The translations under genes were made by a program, and so were the position numbers. Under the pieces are notes generated by a model. That model did no database searches and was not told the origin of the DNA. It worked only from the letters and a program-made list of their open reading frames with translations. A DNA stretch of 21,194 nucleotides, taken from positions 1-21,194 of the forward strand of contig JAZREJ010000006.1 in assembly GCA_045660745.1 (NCBI GenBank), read 5' to 3'. The stretch comes from RGIG6353 sp045660745. Lineage in GTDB: Bacteria; Bacillota; Clostridia; Oscillospirales; SIG627. Each line of letters begins with the position of its first letter. Position 1 is the stretch's first letter. Of this stretch, positions 8,063-13,861 are shown in pieces.

Positions 8063-9526
8063 TTATTCGTCTTTTTTCTTTTTCTTCTTGATTACAAGAT
8101 TCGGAACGTTCTTCTGAACGAGCTTGTAAAGTGCGATAAGTGCGATAGCGTTGGGGAGTACCATGAGGTAGTTGAAGAAGTCTGTAAGCTCCCAAACGAG
8201 ATCGTTCTGAAGCATAGAGCCGAGGAAGATGAATCCAACGGATACTACAGCGTAAGCGAGAAGCGCCCACTTCTTGTTCTTGGAGAGCCACTGAACGTTG
8301 AGCTTTCCGAAGAAGTTCCAAGAAATGATGGTTGAGAAAGCGAAGAAGAGGAGGCATATAGCAACGAATATTGCACCGAAGTTACCGAGGAAATCGGGAA
8401 GTCCGTCAGTCATTGCAGCTTGCATTGCAGTGGACTTTGAAACTGCGGCATCGTAGTTGAGAAGCGAACTTCCGGAGGTTTCGTGAACGTAATCCGCACC
8501 GCTGATACCTGAAAGACGTCCGCCATCGGTGTAGAGGGTGGAAATAACAACGAGAGCTGTCATGGTGAGAACTACGAAGGTGTCAATGAACACACCAACC
8601 ATAGCAACAACACCCTGATCGTGAGGCTTTTCAACGTTAGCCTGAGCGTGTGCGTGGGGAGTTGAACCCATACCCGCTTCATTGGAGAAGAGACCACGCT
8701 TAGCACCCTGGCTGATAGCAGTCTTGAGTGCGTAACCGAAGCCACCGCCAATCAGCGCGGAGGGAGCGAATGCGTACTTGAAGATAAGACCGAATGTCTC
8801 GGGAATCTTTGTAATATTGATGCAGAGGACAGCAAGACCTCCGACGAGGAAGAGACAAGCCATGATGGGAACTATCTTTTCGGTAACGGATGCGATTCTC
8901 TGAATACCGCCGATGAAGATAACTGCACAGATAACGGCAACAATGGCACCGATTATCCAACCGGGGATGCCGAATGCATTGTTCATGGACTCAGCGATGG
9001 AGTTGGACTGAACCATTGAACCCATAAATCCGAGCGCAAGAATGGATGCGATAGAGAAGAAGATAGCAAGGAAGGAACCGAACTTTCCGGTGAATGCTTT
9101 CTTTATGTAATAAACAGGGCCACCGCGTACTTCGCCGTCTTCGCCCTTGATACGTGTCTCCTGAGCGAGAACTGCTTCGGCGTAGATAGTAGCCATTCCG
9201 AGGAATGCGATTATCCACATCCAGAAGATAGCACCGGGACCACCGATAAGTATAGCGCCCGAAGCACCTACGATGTTACCTGTACCGACCTGAGCCGCAA
9301 TAGCGGTTGCAAGAGCCTGGAAGGAAGAAAGACCGGACTCGTTCTTTCCGCCGCGGAACTTAAATCCGCTGAAAACCTTCTTCAGACCTTCACCAAAACA
9401 GCGAACCTGAACGAAATTCGTCTTGAAGGAATAGAAGAGACCTACACCAACGAGAAGAATGATGAGGATATAGTCGGAAAGATATGCGTTAAGCTTTGCG
9501 ACTATGTTGAGAATTTTTGCTTCCAT
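8063..9526 (-). CDS. Alanine/glycine:cation symporter family protein (AgcS)
   Basis: This 487-aa membrane symporter of the AgcS (sodium:alanine) family takes up alanine or glycine with Na+ or H+. Evidence includes the N-terminal helix LSDYILIILLVGVGLFYSFKTNFVQVR, the family signature SSFQALATAIAAQVGTGNIVGASGAI (in M3), GGPVYYIKK, SNEAGMGSTPHAHA (in the middle) and the late SWNFFGK. About 11 helices and a Lys-rich cytosolic tail are visible. The start at 9526 is chosen because AGGAGG lies 6 nt before it. The reading frame is open back to 9682, but that stretch is the untranslated leader, rich in hairpins and downstream of a consensus promoter. It is a single-gene transcription unit with its own terminator. 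Confidence 0.95.
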   Translation of the reverse strand: MEAKILNIVAKLNAYLSDYILIILLVGVGLFYSFKTNFVQVRCFGEGLKKVFSGFKFRGGKNESGLSSFQALATAIAAQVGTGNIVGASGAILIGGPGAIFWMWIIAFLGMATIYAEAVLAQETRIKGEDGEVRGGPVYYIKKAFTGKFGSFLAIFFSIASILALGFMGSMVQSNSIAESMNNAFGIPGWIIGAIVAVICAVIFIGGIQRIASVTEKIVPIMACLFLVGGLAVLCINITKIPETFGLIFKYAFAPSALIGGGFGYALKTAISQGAKRGLFSNEAGMGSTPHAHAQANVEKPHDQGVVAMVGVFIDTFVVLTMTALVVISTLYTDGGRLSGISGADYVHETSGSSLLNYDAAVSKSTAMQAAMTDGLPDFLGNFGAIFVAICLLFFAFSTIISWNFFGKLNVQWLSKNKKWALLAYAVVSVGFIFLGSMLQNDLVWELTDFFNYLMVLPNAIALIALYKLVQKNVPNLVIKKKKKKDE

Positions 9527-9666
9527 ATGAAACCTCCTAAGAAAATGAAGCCGCTCTGCGGCACCCGAAAAAAGAGATAGGTGTTTTCCTGTCACCCGTA
9601 AACAAGCGTCGCGGGTTTTCGGGGTATCTTGCCGAAGGTACTCGCCTCCGACAGTATCATAAATTA
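9527..9666 (-). promoter_or_regulatory. Structured 5' leader of the AgcS gene; candidate cis-regulatory RNA
   Basis: The predicted transcript start is near 9666, giving about 140 nt of untranslated RNA. It can fold into: an 8-bp hairpin (arms 9645-9652 and 9631-9638, two G-U pairs); an 8-bp closing helix CCCGAAAA/TTTTCGGG (9616-9623 with 9564-9571); inside it two helices, 9612-9615 with 9595-9598 and 9588-9593 with 9576-9581, making a three-way junction; and a 5-bp stem (9558-9562 with 9550-9554) just before the Shine-Dalgarno. I do not see the conserved core of the glycine riboswitch, the usual element at this gene family, so the ligand, if any, is unknown. Pairings were found by eye. Confidence 0.45.
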
Positions 9667-9672
9667 CAAAGT

Positions 9673-9701
9673 ATTTTAACATTCTTTTTGCACTTTGTCA
9701 A
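9673..9701 (-). promoter_or_regulatory. Sigma-70-type promoter for the AgcS gene
   Basis: On the - strand TTGACA (9696-9701), a 17-bp spacer and TAAAAT (9673-9678). It lies about 150 bp upstream of the start codon, which is why the intervening sequence is called a leader. Confidence 0.88.
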
Positions 9702-9916
9702 CAGGTTTTAACGAAAATTGTAGAAACGCACAAATACCCGTGATATGACTTGTGCTTTTTTTCGAAAGTATAAGTATCTTTATTTTAAAACAATTTGGTT
9801 TTTGGCAAAAAAAGGTTTTGATCGTTGCTTTTTAACAGTATATTCGCCATCGTTTTGATAATATTCATTCCCTATAGACAGCATTAAAACTTTTTCAAAA
9901 AAAGATAAAAAAGCAC
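9702..9916. other. AT-rich intergenic gap, no gene seen
   Basis: This stretch lies between the divergent AgcS promoter and the tRNA promoter. It is AT-rich with A and T runs. I see no open reading frame with a ribosome site, no clear hairpin and no repeat shared with the rest of the window. Confidence 0.6.
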
Positions 9917-9945
9917 TTGACAATTCACAAACTTTAGTATATACT
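9917..9945 (+). promoter_or_regulatory. Promoter of the tRNA-Gln gene
   Basis: TTGACA (9917-9922), a 17-bp spacer and TATACT (9940-9945). The expected start near 9952 is about 12 nt before the mature tRNA 5' end. Confidence 0.88.
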
Positions 9946-9963
9946 ATCATCTGTTAAGAATAT

Positions 9964-10037
9964 TGCGGAATTGTGTAAAGGTAGCACGACAGACTCTGAC
10001 TCTGTTTGTCTGGGTTCGAATCCTAGTTCCGCAGCCA
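9964..10037 (+). tRNA. tRNA-Gln, anticodon CTG
   Basis: This 74-nt tRNA has an encoded CCA. The acceptor stem TGCGGAA pairs with TTCCGCA, followed by discriminator G and CCA. The D arm is GTG/CAC with a GG-containing loop. The anticodon stem ACAGA/TCTGT holds the loop CTCTGAC, giving CTG, which reads CAG (Gln). The T arm CTGGG/CCTAG (one G-U pair) holds the TTCGAAT loop. Its U1-A72 pair and discriminator G fit glutamine tRNAs. The 3' end is repeated downstream at 10204-10219 and the T-arm is present inverted at 10084-10097, marking it as a hot spot for insertions. Confidence 0.95.
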
Positions 10038-10108
10038 AACGAAATACCACCCAAAGGGTGGTATTTTTCGTTTGATATGAATAGGATTCGAACCCTAAGA
10101 GGGCTTTT
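10036..10108 (+). repeat. ~73-bp repeat, copy 1, containing the tRNA terminator
   Basis: It starts within the tRNA CCA end. The first 54 bp (10036-10089) are identical to 12630-12683, and about 19 bp more are similar. It contains a strong intrinsic terminator, AATACCACCC (10043-10052) and GGGTGGTATT (10056-10065) followed by TTTT. It also contains TAGGATTCGAACCC (10084-10097), the exact reverse complement of the tRNA-Gln T-arm at 10011-10024. Confidence 0.9.
10043..10068 (+). terminator. Intrinsic terminator of tRNA-Gln
   Basis: A 10-bp perfect stem, 3-nt AAA loop and T-run lie 5 bp after the CCA end. The same hairpin recurs at 12637-12659 as part of the repeat. Confidence 0.9.
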
Positions 10109-10150
10109 GCCGCAAAGAAAACAGTCCAGGGGACTGTTTTTAGGCAAAAG
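10104..10150 (+). repeat. Long imperfect hairpin downstream of tRNA
   Basis: Outer arms CTTTTGCC (10104-10111) and GGCAAAAG (10143-10150) enclose a perfect inner 10-bp stem AAAACAGTCC/GGACTGTTTT (10118-10127 and 10131-10140) with an AGG loop. It looks like the core of a dispersed intergenic repeat rather than a simple terminator. The following GGGTGAGACCTTTAGG tract up to 10203 has no coding sign. Confidence 0.7.
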
Positions 10151-10203
10151 GGGTGAGACCTTTAGGTTGAGCCGTGCAGATTGCGAAGCAATATGCGTCG
10201 AAA

Positions 10204-10219
10204 CTAGTTCCGCAGCCAA
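10204..10219 (+). repeat. Direct copy of the tRNA-Gln 3' end (att-like)
   Basis: These 16 bp, CTAGTTCCGCAGCCAA, are identical to 10023-10038, the T-arm/acceptor/CCA end of the tRNA, 181 bp downstream. Such copies are what site-specific insertion into a tRNA 3' end, or unequal recombination there, leaves behind. No integrase gene is present in the window. Confidence 0.75.
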
Positions 10220-10220
10220 C

Positions 10221-10242
10221 TGTTCTGACCTTAATAGATGCA
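10221..10242. repeat. Left arm of 22-bp perfect inverted repeat
   Basis: It is the exact reverse complement of 11679-11700. It begins TGTTCTGACC and ends GATGCA. Bases just inside and outside do not pair, so the repeat is sharply bounded. The arms enclose the yhbD-like and bactofilin genes. Confidence 0.9.
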
Positions 10243-10253
10243 GGTCGGATAAA

Positions 10254-10285
10254 CCCAGATTCCTTAAGGAGTCTGGGCTTTTTTT
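10254..10285 (+). terminator. Intrinsic terminator upstream of yhbD
   Basis: CCCAGA (10254-10259) pairs with TCTGGG (10272-10277) around an inner TCC/GGA extension, followed by CTTTTTTT. It would stop any read-through from the tRNA side. Confidence 0.88.
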
Positions 10286-10344
10286 ATCCAAAAAATAAGG
10301 TTGAAATTAAATAGATGCCAATGGGTGTTTTCGAGGGTTGTCAC

Positions 10345-10357
10345 GGATTCGAACCCC
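10345..10357 (-). other. tRNA T-arm-like fragment, reverse orientation
   Basis: Read on the - strand, GGGGTTCGAATCC is a T-arm core, but no acceptor, D or anticodon arm surrounds it. I take it as a remnant of a tRNA-targeted insertion or of a repeat. Confidence 0.4.
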
Positions 10358-10373
10358 TGCACAACGAAAATTA

Positions 10374-10415
10374 GGGCAGATTTTGAGACGAAAAATTCTC
10401 AGAATCTGCCCTTTT
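10374..10415 (+). terminator. Strong hairpin terminator before the yhbD promoter
   Basis: GGGCAGATT (10374-10382) pairs with AATCTGCCC (10403-10411), extended inside by TGAG/CTCA after one mismatch, then TTTT. It insulates the yhbD promoter, which begins 35 bp downstream. Confidence 0.8.
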
Positions 10416-10449
10416 GAAAATATGATATAGAAATTTTTTCGAAAAGGCA

Positions 10450-10478
10450 TTGACGGCGTAACAATGTTATGCTATAAT
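10450..10478 (+). promoter_or_regulatory. Promoter of the yhbD-bactofilin pair
   Basis: TTGACG (10450-10455), a 17-bp spacer and TATAAT (10473-10478). The spacer contains the first of two palindromes, so binding there should block RNA polymerase. Confidence 0.88.
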
Positions 10479-10497
10479 ATCATCGTAACAATGTTAC
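10458..10497. promoter_or_regulatory. Twin palindromic operator candidates
   Basis: GTAACAATGTTAC is a perfect 6-1-6 palindrome at 10485-10497. An almost identical copy with a single end change is at 10458-10470. Centres are 27 bp apart. One sits between -35 and -10, the other at the start of the transcript just before the Shine-Dalgarno. The YhbD-like protein encoded immediately downstream has a MerR-like helix-turn-helix and is the natural candidate ligand; this is an inference. Confidence 0.7.
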
Positions 10498-10514
10498 GAA
10501 GGAGGTGGAGGTCA

Positions 10515-10898
10515 ATGGAACAGGAGCTTATTTCGAAAAAGGAGCTACTTGAACTATATGATATCTCTTACGGTGCGCTATACCGTTGGAAACGAAAGGG
10601 CTTGATACCAGAAGACTGGTTTATAAAAAAATCCACGGTTACAGGACAGGAAACCTTTTTTCCGCGAAAGTTGATATGCGAACGTATGGAGCTTATCAAA
10701 AAGCAAAAAGACGACGTCTCTCTTGAAGAACTTTCAAAGCTTTTTTCAAAGGAGTCAAAAAAGACTGCGTCTATTATTATCGATACTGTTTTTGGGCAAA
10801 AAACTTTTTATTTAAGCGAAATAAAAACTGTTATCATAGATAGTGGAGACGGAACAAAAATAGACATAACAAATGATATTTTGGGAGGAAACAAATGA
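10515..10898 (+). CDS. yhbD: YhbD-like DUF4004 protein, MerR-type HTH
   Basis: This 127-aa protein closely resembles Bacillus YhbD (DUF4004). The N-terminal region (about 1-60) is a MerR-like winged helix: ELISKKELLELYDISYGALYRWKRKGLIPEDWFIKKSTVTGQETFFP, with the family's RWKRKxLIPExWF core. The rest is mixed helix and strand with no enzyme motif. The start at 10515 is preceded by GGAGGTGGAGG; the upstream in-frame ATG at 10464 lies inside the promoter. It overlaps the bactofilin gene by 4 bp (ATGA), the same pairing as yhbD-yhbE in Bacillus. It probably regulates its own operon through the twin palindromes upstream. Its partner role in bactofilin function is not known to me. Confidence 0.88.
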   Translation: MEQELISKKELLELYDISYGALYRWKRKGLIPEDWFIKKSTVTGQETFFPRKLICERMELIKKQKDDVSLEELSKLFSKESKKTASIIIDTVFGQKTFYLSEIKTVIIDSGDGTKIDITNDILGGNK

Positions 10899-11635
10899 AT
10901 ACTAATATTGATATGCGTATATCGGGAAGTGGAAATATCCCCTCGGGAGAATACAATAAGGTATCTGTTAGCGGAAGCGGACATCTTGTAGGAAAAGTGC
11001 GTTGCGTATCCTTTTCCTCATCAGGTTCAAGCAAAGGCGAGGATATAGAATGTATAGAAAATTTTAAGGTATCGGGAAGTTCTCACTTTTCGGGGAATAT
11101 TGAAGCTGCAGATGTAAAAGTCTCGGGTTCGTTACATTGCGAGGGTGAACTCATAGCCAAAGATAGTTTTTCAACATCAGGCAGTACAAAATGTGGCAAG
11201 AGTATAAAATGTGAGCTACTGACCGTTTCGGGTTCATTAAAGGTAGAGGGCGATATAGAATCGGAATCTGTTAAAATAGGTGGTACTGTAAATTGTGCAG
11301 GACTTCTTAATGCCGAAAACATTGAAATAAAATTCGATAGAGGAATGAATATCGGAAGTATTGGCGGAAGTAAAATAGTTATAGTTTCGGAAAAAACAAT
11401 TAAGGTTTCTCAAAGGCTTCCACTTTTTTCTTTTCTTGCTAAAACCGCAACCAAGGGTGTTAACGTTAATTCTTCGATAGAAGGTGATGAAGTAGCATTG
11501 GAATACGTCACATGTCCAAGAGTAACCGGAAGAGTTATTGCTATCGGGCAAGGTTGCAACATTGATCTTGTACAGTATAGTGAAGATATTGAAATATCTC
11601 CTGACGCAAAAGTTGGAAAAAGTGAAAAAATTTGA
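10895..11635 (+). CDS. Bactofilin/polymer-forming cytoskeletal protein (YhbE/YhbF-like)
   Basis: This 246-aa protein is dominated by a right-handed beta-helix repeat of the bactofilin type: short strands at roughly 16-20 residue spacing with repeated VSGSG/VSGSS/VSGSL turns (ISGSGNIPSG, VSVSGSGHLVG, FKVSGSSHFSGNIEA, VKVSGSLHCEGEL, FSTSGSTKCG, LTVSGSLKVEGDIES). A Cys or His often sits just after the turn. After about residue 155 the repeat is broken by a segment with a basic patch, and a second strand-rich region follows. Bactofilins self-assemble into membrane-associated filaments that scaffold envelope enzymes. No membrane segment is seen. It is co-transcribed with yhbD through a 4-bp overlap and has a good GGGAGG ribosome site. 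Confidence 0.87.
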   Translation: MNTNIDMRISGSGNIPSGEYNKVSVSGSGHLVGKVRCVSFSSSGSSKGEDIECIENFKVSGSSHFSGNIEAADVKVSGSLHCEGELIAKDSFSTSGSTKCGKSIKCELLTVSGSLKVEGDIESESVKIGGTVNCAGLLNAENIEIKFDRGMNIGSIGGSKIVIVSEKTIKVSQRLPLFSFLAKTATKGVNVNSSIEGDEVALEYVTCPRVTGRVIAIGQGCNIDLVQYSEDIEISPDAKVGKSEKI

Positions 11636-11678
11636 CCATAGAGACATTTATGATATAACATTAGCAAACAAAATACAA

Positions 11679-11700
11679 TGCATCTATTAAGGTCAGAACA
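11679..11700. repeat. Right arm of 22-bp perfect inverted repeat
   Basis: It is the exact reverse complement of 10221-10242. It lies 44 bp after the bactofilin stop and just before a terminator. The two arms bound a 1480-bp unit. Confidence 0.9.
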
Positions 11701-11704
11701 CACA

Positions 11705-11734
11705 AAAAATCCTGCACGAGAGTGCGGGATTTTT
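11705..11734 (+). terminator. Intrinsic terminator of the yhbD-bactofilin operon
   Basis: ATCCTGCAC (11709-11717) pairs with GTGCGGGAT (11722-11730) with one U-G pair; A and U runs extend it to about 13 bp. It lies just outside the inverted-repeat arm. Confidence 0.88.
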
Positions 11735-11820
11735 ACTTTTTACCTCTTCACTCTTACCTAATTTGGCAGGATTTTTTGGGAGGTGATAGGTAAAAGGTAA
11801 GAAGTAATAAGTGTGGTAGC

Positions 11821-11848
11821 TTTTCGCTTTGGCGAAAATCATTTTTTT
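11821..11848 (+). terminator. Second terminator-like hairpin
   Basis: TTTTCGC (11821-11827) and GCGAAAA (11832-11838) with a TTTG loop, then TC-A and seven T's. It sits directly upstream of the next promoter and would insulate it. Confidence 0.65.
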
Positions 11849-11855
11849 GTAAAGG

Positions 11856-11884
11856 TTGAAAAGTAAAAGGTTTTATAGTATAAT
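11856..11884 (+). promoter_or_regulatory. Promoter for the two small genes
   Basis: TTGAAA (11856-11861), a 17-bp spacer and TATAAT (11879-11884). A second TATAAT at 11936-11941, with only a weak -35, could give a shorter leader. Between them lies no recognisable element. Confidence 0.7.
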
Positions 11885-11957
11885 TATCCTAACAAATAAT
11901 TTTCAAACACTTTTCTTGTATTCCCGTTCCTTTCGGTATAATATGTTTATAACCCGA

Positions 11958-12191
11958 ATGGAGAACGAAAATGCCAAATCTAAAACCATACTATCAAGTA
12001 AAATTAACTCTGCTCGTTGCAAGCTGTCTTTTCTCGAAAATCCCGCGAAAAACGAGGACGAGCAATACGCTTATGATATTATCAGAAAGGCGTATGAGAT
12101 CAACGAGAAAAAGATAGAAATGCTTGATTTTGATAAGAACAAAAAGCTGTTAGTGGATTATTATAGGTGGCTTGATAGTAGGCGAAAATGA
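11958..12191 (+). CDS. Small hypothetical protein
   Basis: This 77-aa protein belongs to no family I recognise. It is highly charged, with many Lys, Glu and Asp residues, and appears mostly helical: SSKINSARCKLSFLE, then DEQYAYDIIRKAYEINEKKIEMLDFDKNKKLLVDYYRWL. There is no signal peptide, membrane segment or Cys motif. The start at 11958 is picked to fit the TATAAT at 11936; an ATG at 11943 is also in frame, and neither has a strong Shine-Dalgarno. It ends 20 bp before the next gene and probably shares its transcript. AT-rich base use sets it apart from the flanking metabolic genes, as expected for a transferred segment. Confidence 0.55.
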   Translation: MENENAKSKTILSSKINSARCKLSFLENPAKNEDEQYAYDIIRKAYEINEKKIEMLDFDKNKKLLVDYYRWLDSRRK

Positions 12192-12211
12192 TAATGAAAG
12201 GAAAAATAATT

Positions 12212-12604
12212 ATGACAAAACAAGAAGTATTACAAGGCGCACTCTCATTAAACGGTGATGATAAAAAATACACCATTACGGTAGAAGATGATAAAATTAT
12301 AATCGAAACAAAATACTATGGTACACTTAAACGAAAAGCAACGTTTCGCTTTATTGCGCGTTTAAGAGACGACAATACTTATACCGAAACTTCTTTTGAC
12401 AGTGACGGATATAGTATGCAATATGGAAGTTTTACAAAAAATAAGAAATCTGTTTCGTTTACATTTGGTGGTAAGAATGAGAATGTGGAAGTTGAAAAAG
12501 ACTCATTTGATTCTGAAGCTTGCAAGGAGGTTTTAAGAGAATATCTTGCAAGTTGTGGATATCAAAAGCAAGGATTTTTCAAGCGATTATTTGGAAAAAA
12601 GTAA
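12212..12604 (+). CDS. Hypothetical protein with basic C-terminal tail
   Basis: This 130-aa protein belongs to no family I recognise. The middle is beta-rich (YTITVEDDKIIIETKYYGTL, KATFRFIARLRDDNTYTETSF, KKSVSFTFGG). A helical segment near 100-118 leads to a Lys/Phe-rich tail, FFKRLFGKK, of the kind that can touch membranes or nucleic acid. The start at 12212 follows AAAGGA at 9-nt spacing. An alternative ATG at 12188 overlaps the previous stop by 4 bp and would add 8 residues. It is the last gene before the second copy of the ~73-bp repeat, whose hairpin can terminate it. Base use is AT-rich like its small neighbour. Confidence 0.6.
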   Translation: MTKQEVLQGALSLNGDDKKYTITVEDDKIIIETKYYGTLKRKATFRFIARLRDDNTYTETSFDSDGYSMQYGSFTKNKKSVSFTFGGKNENVEVEKDSFDSEACKEVLREYLASCGYQKQGFFKRLFGKK

Positions 12605-12629
12605 CGTCATCTAAAACGGTCACCAAACA

Positions 12630-12702
12630 CAAACGAAATACCACCCAAAGGGTGGTATTTTTCGTTTGATATGAATAGGATTCAAACCCGAGAGGGCTTT
12701 TT
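12630..12702 (+). repeat. ~73-bp repeat, copy 2, with terminator hairpin
   Basis: The first 54 bp are identical to 10036-10089; similarity continues for about 19 bp. The hairpin 12637-12646/12650-12659 plus T's serves as terminator for the gene upstream. Its T-arm-like part (12678-12691) differs by one base from the tRNA T-arm complement. It ends 5 bp before the regulator's stop codon. Confidence 0.9.
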
Positions 12703-12707
12703 GAAAA

Positions 12708-13760
12708 TTATATGTTTTTTGTCGATCCGCGGAGAGCAAGAGATGGGTGGAATACCTTTTTGTAGGGCCATTCAAGCTCACCCGATATCATTTGAAGGAT
12801 AGCCTTTGCGGCATTTCGTCCCAGCTTTTCCTTAGGATGAATGACACTTGTGAGAGTAGGGGAAAGGGTGGAGGCAACGACCGTATCATCAACGCTTATC
12901 ACTGACACGTCATCGGGGATCCTGATGTCAATAGAGGAGAGGATATCGTAGCACCTTTTTGCAACCGAGTCATTGAAGCAAAAGATACCGCTGATGCTTT
13001 CAGCTTTAATAAGAGACACAAGACTTTCACGGAAATCCTCGGTATATTCGAGAACATGGGGTGCTGTGTCAAGCGAGTCGATAAAGCCGCGAAGCCTTTC
13101 TTTTGAATCGGTACGGGGAGGGAAGCTTACTGCACAAAGGTTTTTATGCCCGAGGCTCATAAAATAATCAGCCGCTATTTTTCCTGCCTGAAGATCGTCC
13201 ATCACAACGTAGCTTTCGGGCAGATTTTTATAAAAGGTATCTATCATAACGTAAGGAACGGAGCTTGCCGTAAGCTTGGAAAGCGCCGTTATAATGCTTT
13301 CTGGAGCGTTTTCTGATGTGTTTGAGGGCTGAAAGATTATTCCGTCAGTTTTATCAAGAAGAGCATTTTCAATAAGCCCCGCTATTACATCGGGGTCATT
13401 TTTTGTGTCCGACATGACGATGCTGATATTCTCCGGCTCCAGAACCTCACATATCGAACGCAGGTAGTAGGGGATAAAATCAACCTCAGCAAGATTTAAA
13501 AATATATCGACACGATGCTTTTTAAAGTTGAGATCTGCACGGCAGAAGGTCCCCTTGCCGTGTCTTTTTTCAAGGAGTCCCTCGTTAACAAGAATTCCCA
13601 GTGCCTCACGCACCGTAAGTCTTGCAACCCCGTATTGCCTTATCATTTCATTTTCGCTGGGGAGCATATCCCCGACCTTTATCTGCCCTGTTCTTATTTG
13701 TTCGCGGACGGTATCTGCAAGCTGAACGTATAAGGGGAGAGGACTGTTTCTTTTTATCAT
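12708..13760 (-). CDS. GntR-family regulator with LacI-type sugar-binding domain (AraR-like)
   Basis: This 350-aa transcription factor has an N-terminal GntR winged helix (about 1-70: LPLYVQLADTVREQIRTGQIKVGDMLPSENEMIRQYGVARLTVREALGILVNEGLLEKRHGKGTF) fused to a periplasmic-binding-protein-like domain of the LacI/GalR type (DGIIFQPSNT, MIDTFYKNLPESYVVMDDLQAGKIAADYFMSLGHKNL, GIFCFNDSVAKRCYDIL, VSVISVDDT, TSVIHPKEKLGRNAAKAIL). This is the architecture of AraR, a sugar-released repressor. An ATG at 13772 would add four residues; neither start has a good ribosome site. It is divergent from the sugar operon starting at 13892 and most likely represses it, sensing a sugar or sugar phosphate from the pathway. 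Confidence 0.93.
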   Translation of the reverse strand: MIKRNSPLPLYVQLADTVREQIRTGQIKVGDMLPSENEMIRQYGVARLTVREALGILVNEGLLEKRHGKGTFCRADLNFKKHRVDIFLNLAEVDFIPYYLRSICEVLEPENISIVMSDTKNDPDVIAGLIENALLDKTDGIIFQPSNTSENAPESIITALSKLTASSVPYVMIDTFYKNLPESYVVMDDLQAGKIAADYFMSLGHKNLCAVSFPPRTDSKERLRGFIDSLDTAPHVLEYTEDFRESLVSLIKAESISGIFCFNDSVAKRCYDILSSIDIRIPDDVSVISVDDTVVASTLSPTLTSVIHPKEKLGRNAAKAILQMISGELEWPYKKVFHPSLALRGSTKNI

Positions 13761-13791
13761 TGTACACCACACATTTTATTTTCTTTTGACC

Positions 13792-13820
13792 ATTATACAA
13801 CAAACCTTCCGAAAAATCAA
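13792..13820 (-). promoter_or_regulatory. Promoter of the AraR-like regulator
   Basis: On the - strand TTGATT (13815-13820), a 17-bp spacer and TATAAT (13792-13797), giving a leader of about 25 nt. Confidence 0.75.
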
Positions 13821-13827
13821 TAACGTA

Positions 13828-13856
13828 TTGACAAGCATCTTTTTGTGTGGTATAAT
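13828..13856 (+). promoter_or_regulatory. Promoter of the sugar operon
   Basis: TTGACA (13828-13833), a 17-bp spacer and TATAAT (13851-13856). The transcript should start near 13863, inside the TTGTACA operator candidate. Confidence 0.9.
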
Positions 13857-13861
13857 CCAAC

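Noticed and set aside
9527..9666. Glycine riboswitch in the AgcS leader
   Set aside because: The family position is right, but on the transcribed strand I do not find the conserved core. The CCGAAGG that resembles it (9632-9638) is on the other strand and is just one arm of a hairpin.
9527..9682. N-terminal extension of the AgcS protein
   Set aside because: The extra 52 residues look unlike any AgcS N terminus, cover the structured leader and lack a ribosome site; the start at 9526 has a perfectly placed AGGAGG.
9947..10298. Open reading frames of 111 and 114 codons on both strands over the tRNA
   Set aside because: Both run through the tRNA gene, the terminator and the repeat, have no ribosome site and no recognisable product.
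10345..10357. A second tRNA gene on the - strand
   Set aside because: Only the T-arm core is present; no acceptor, D or anticodon stems can be drawn around it.
10221..11700. Classical insertion sequence
   Set aside because: The inverted repeats are perfect, but the genes between them are a DUF4004 regulator and a bactofilin, not a transposase, and no convincing target-site duplication flanks the arms.
10036..12702. CRISPR array
   Set aside because: There are only two copies of the long repeat, 2.6 kb apart, and no regularly spaced short repeats anywhere in the window.
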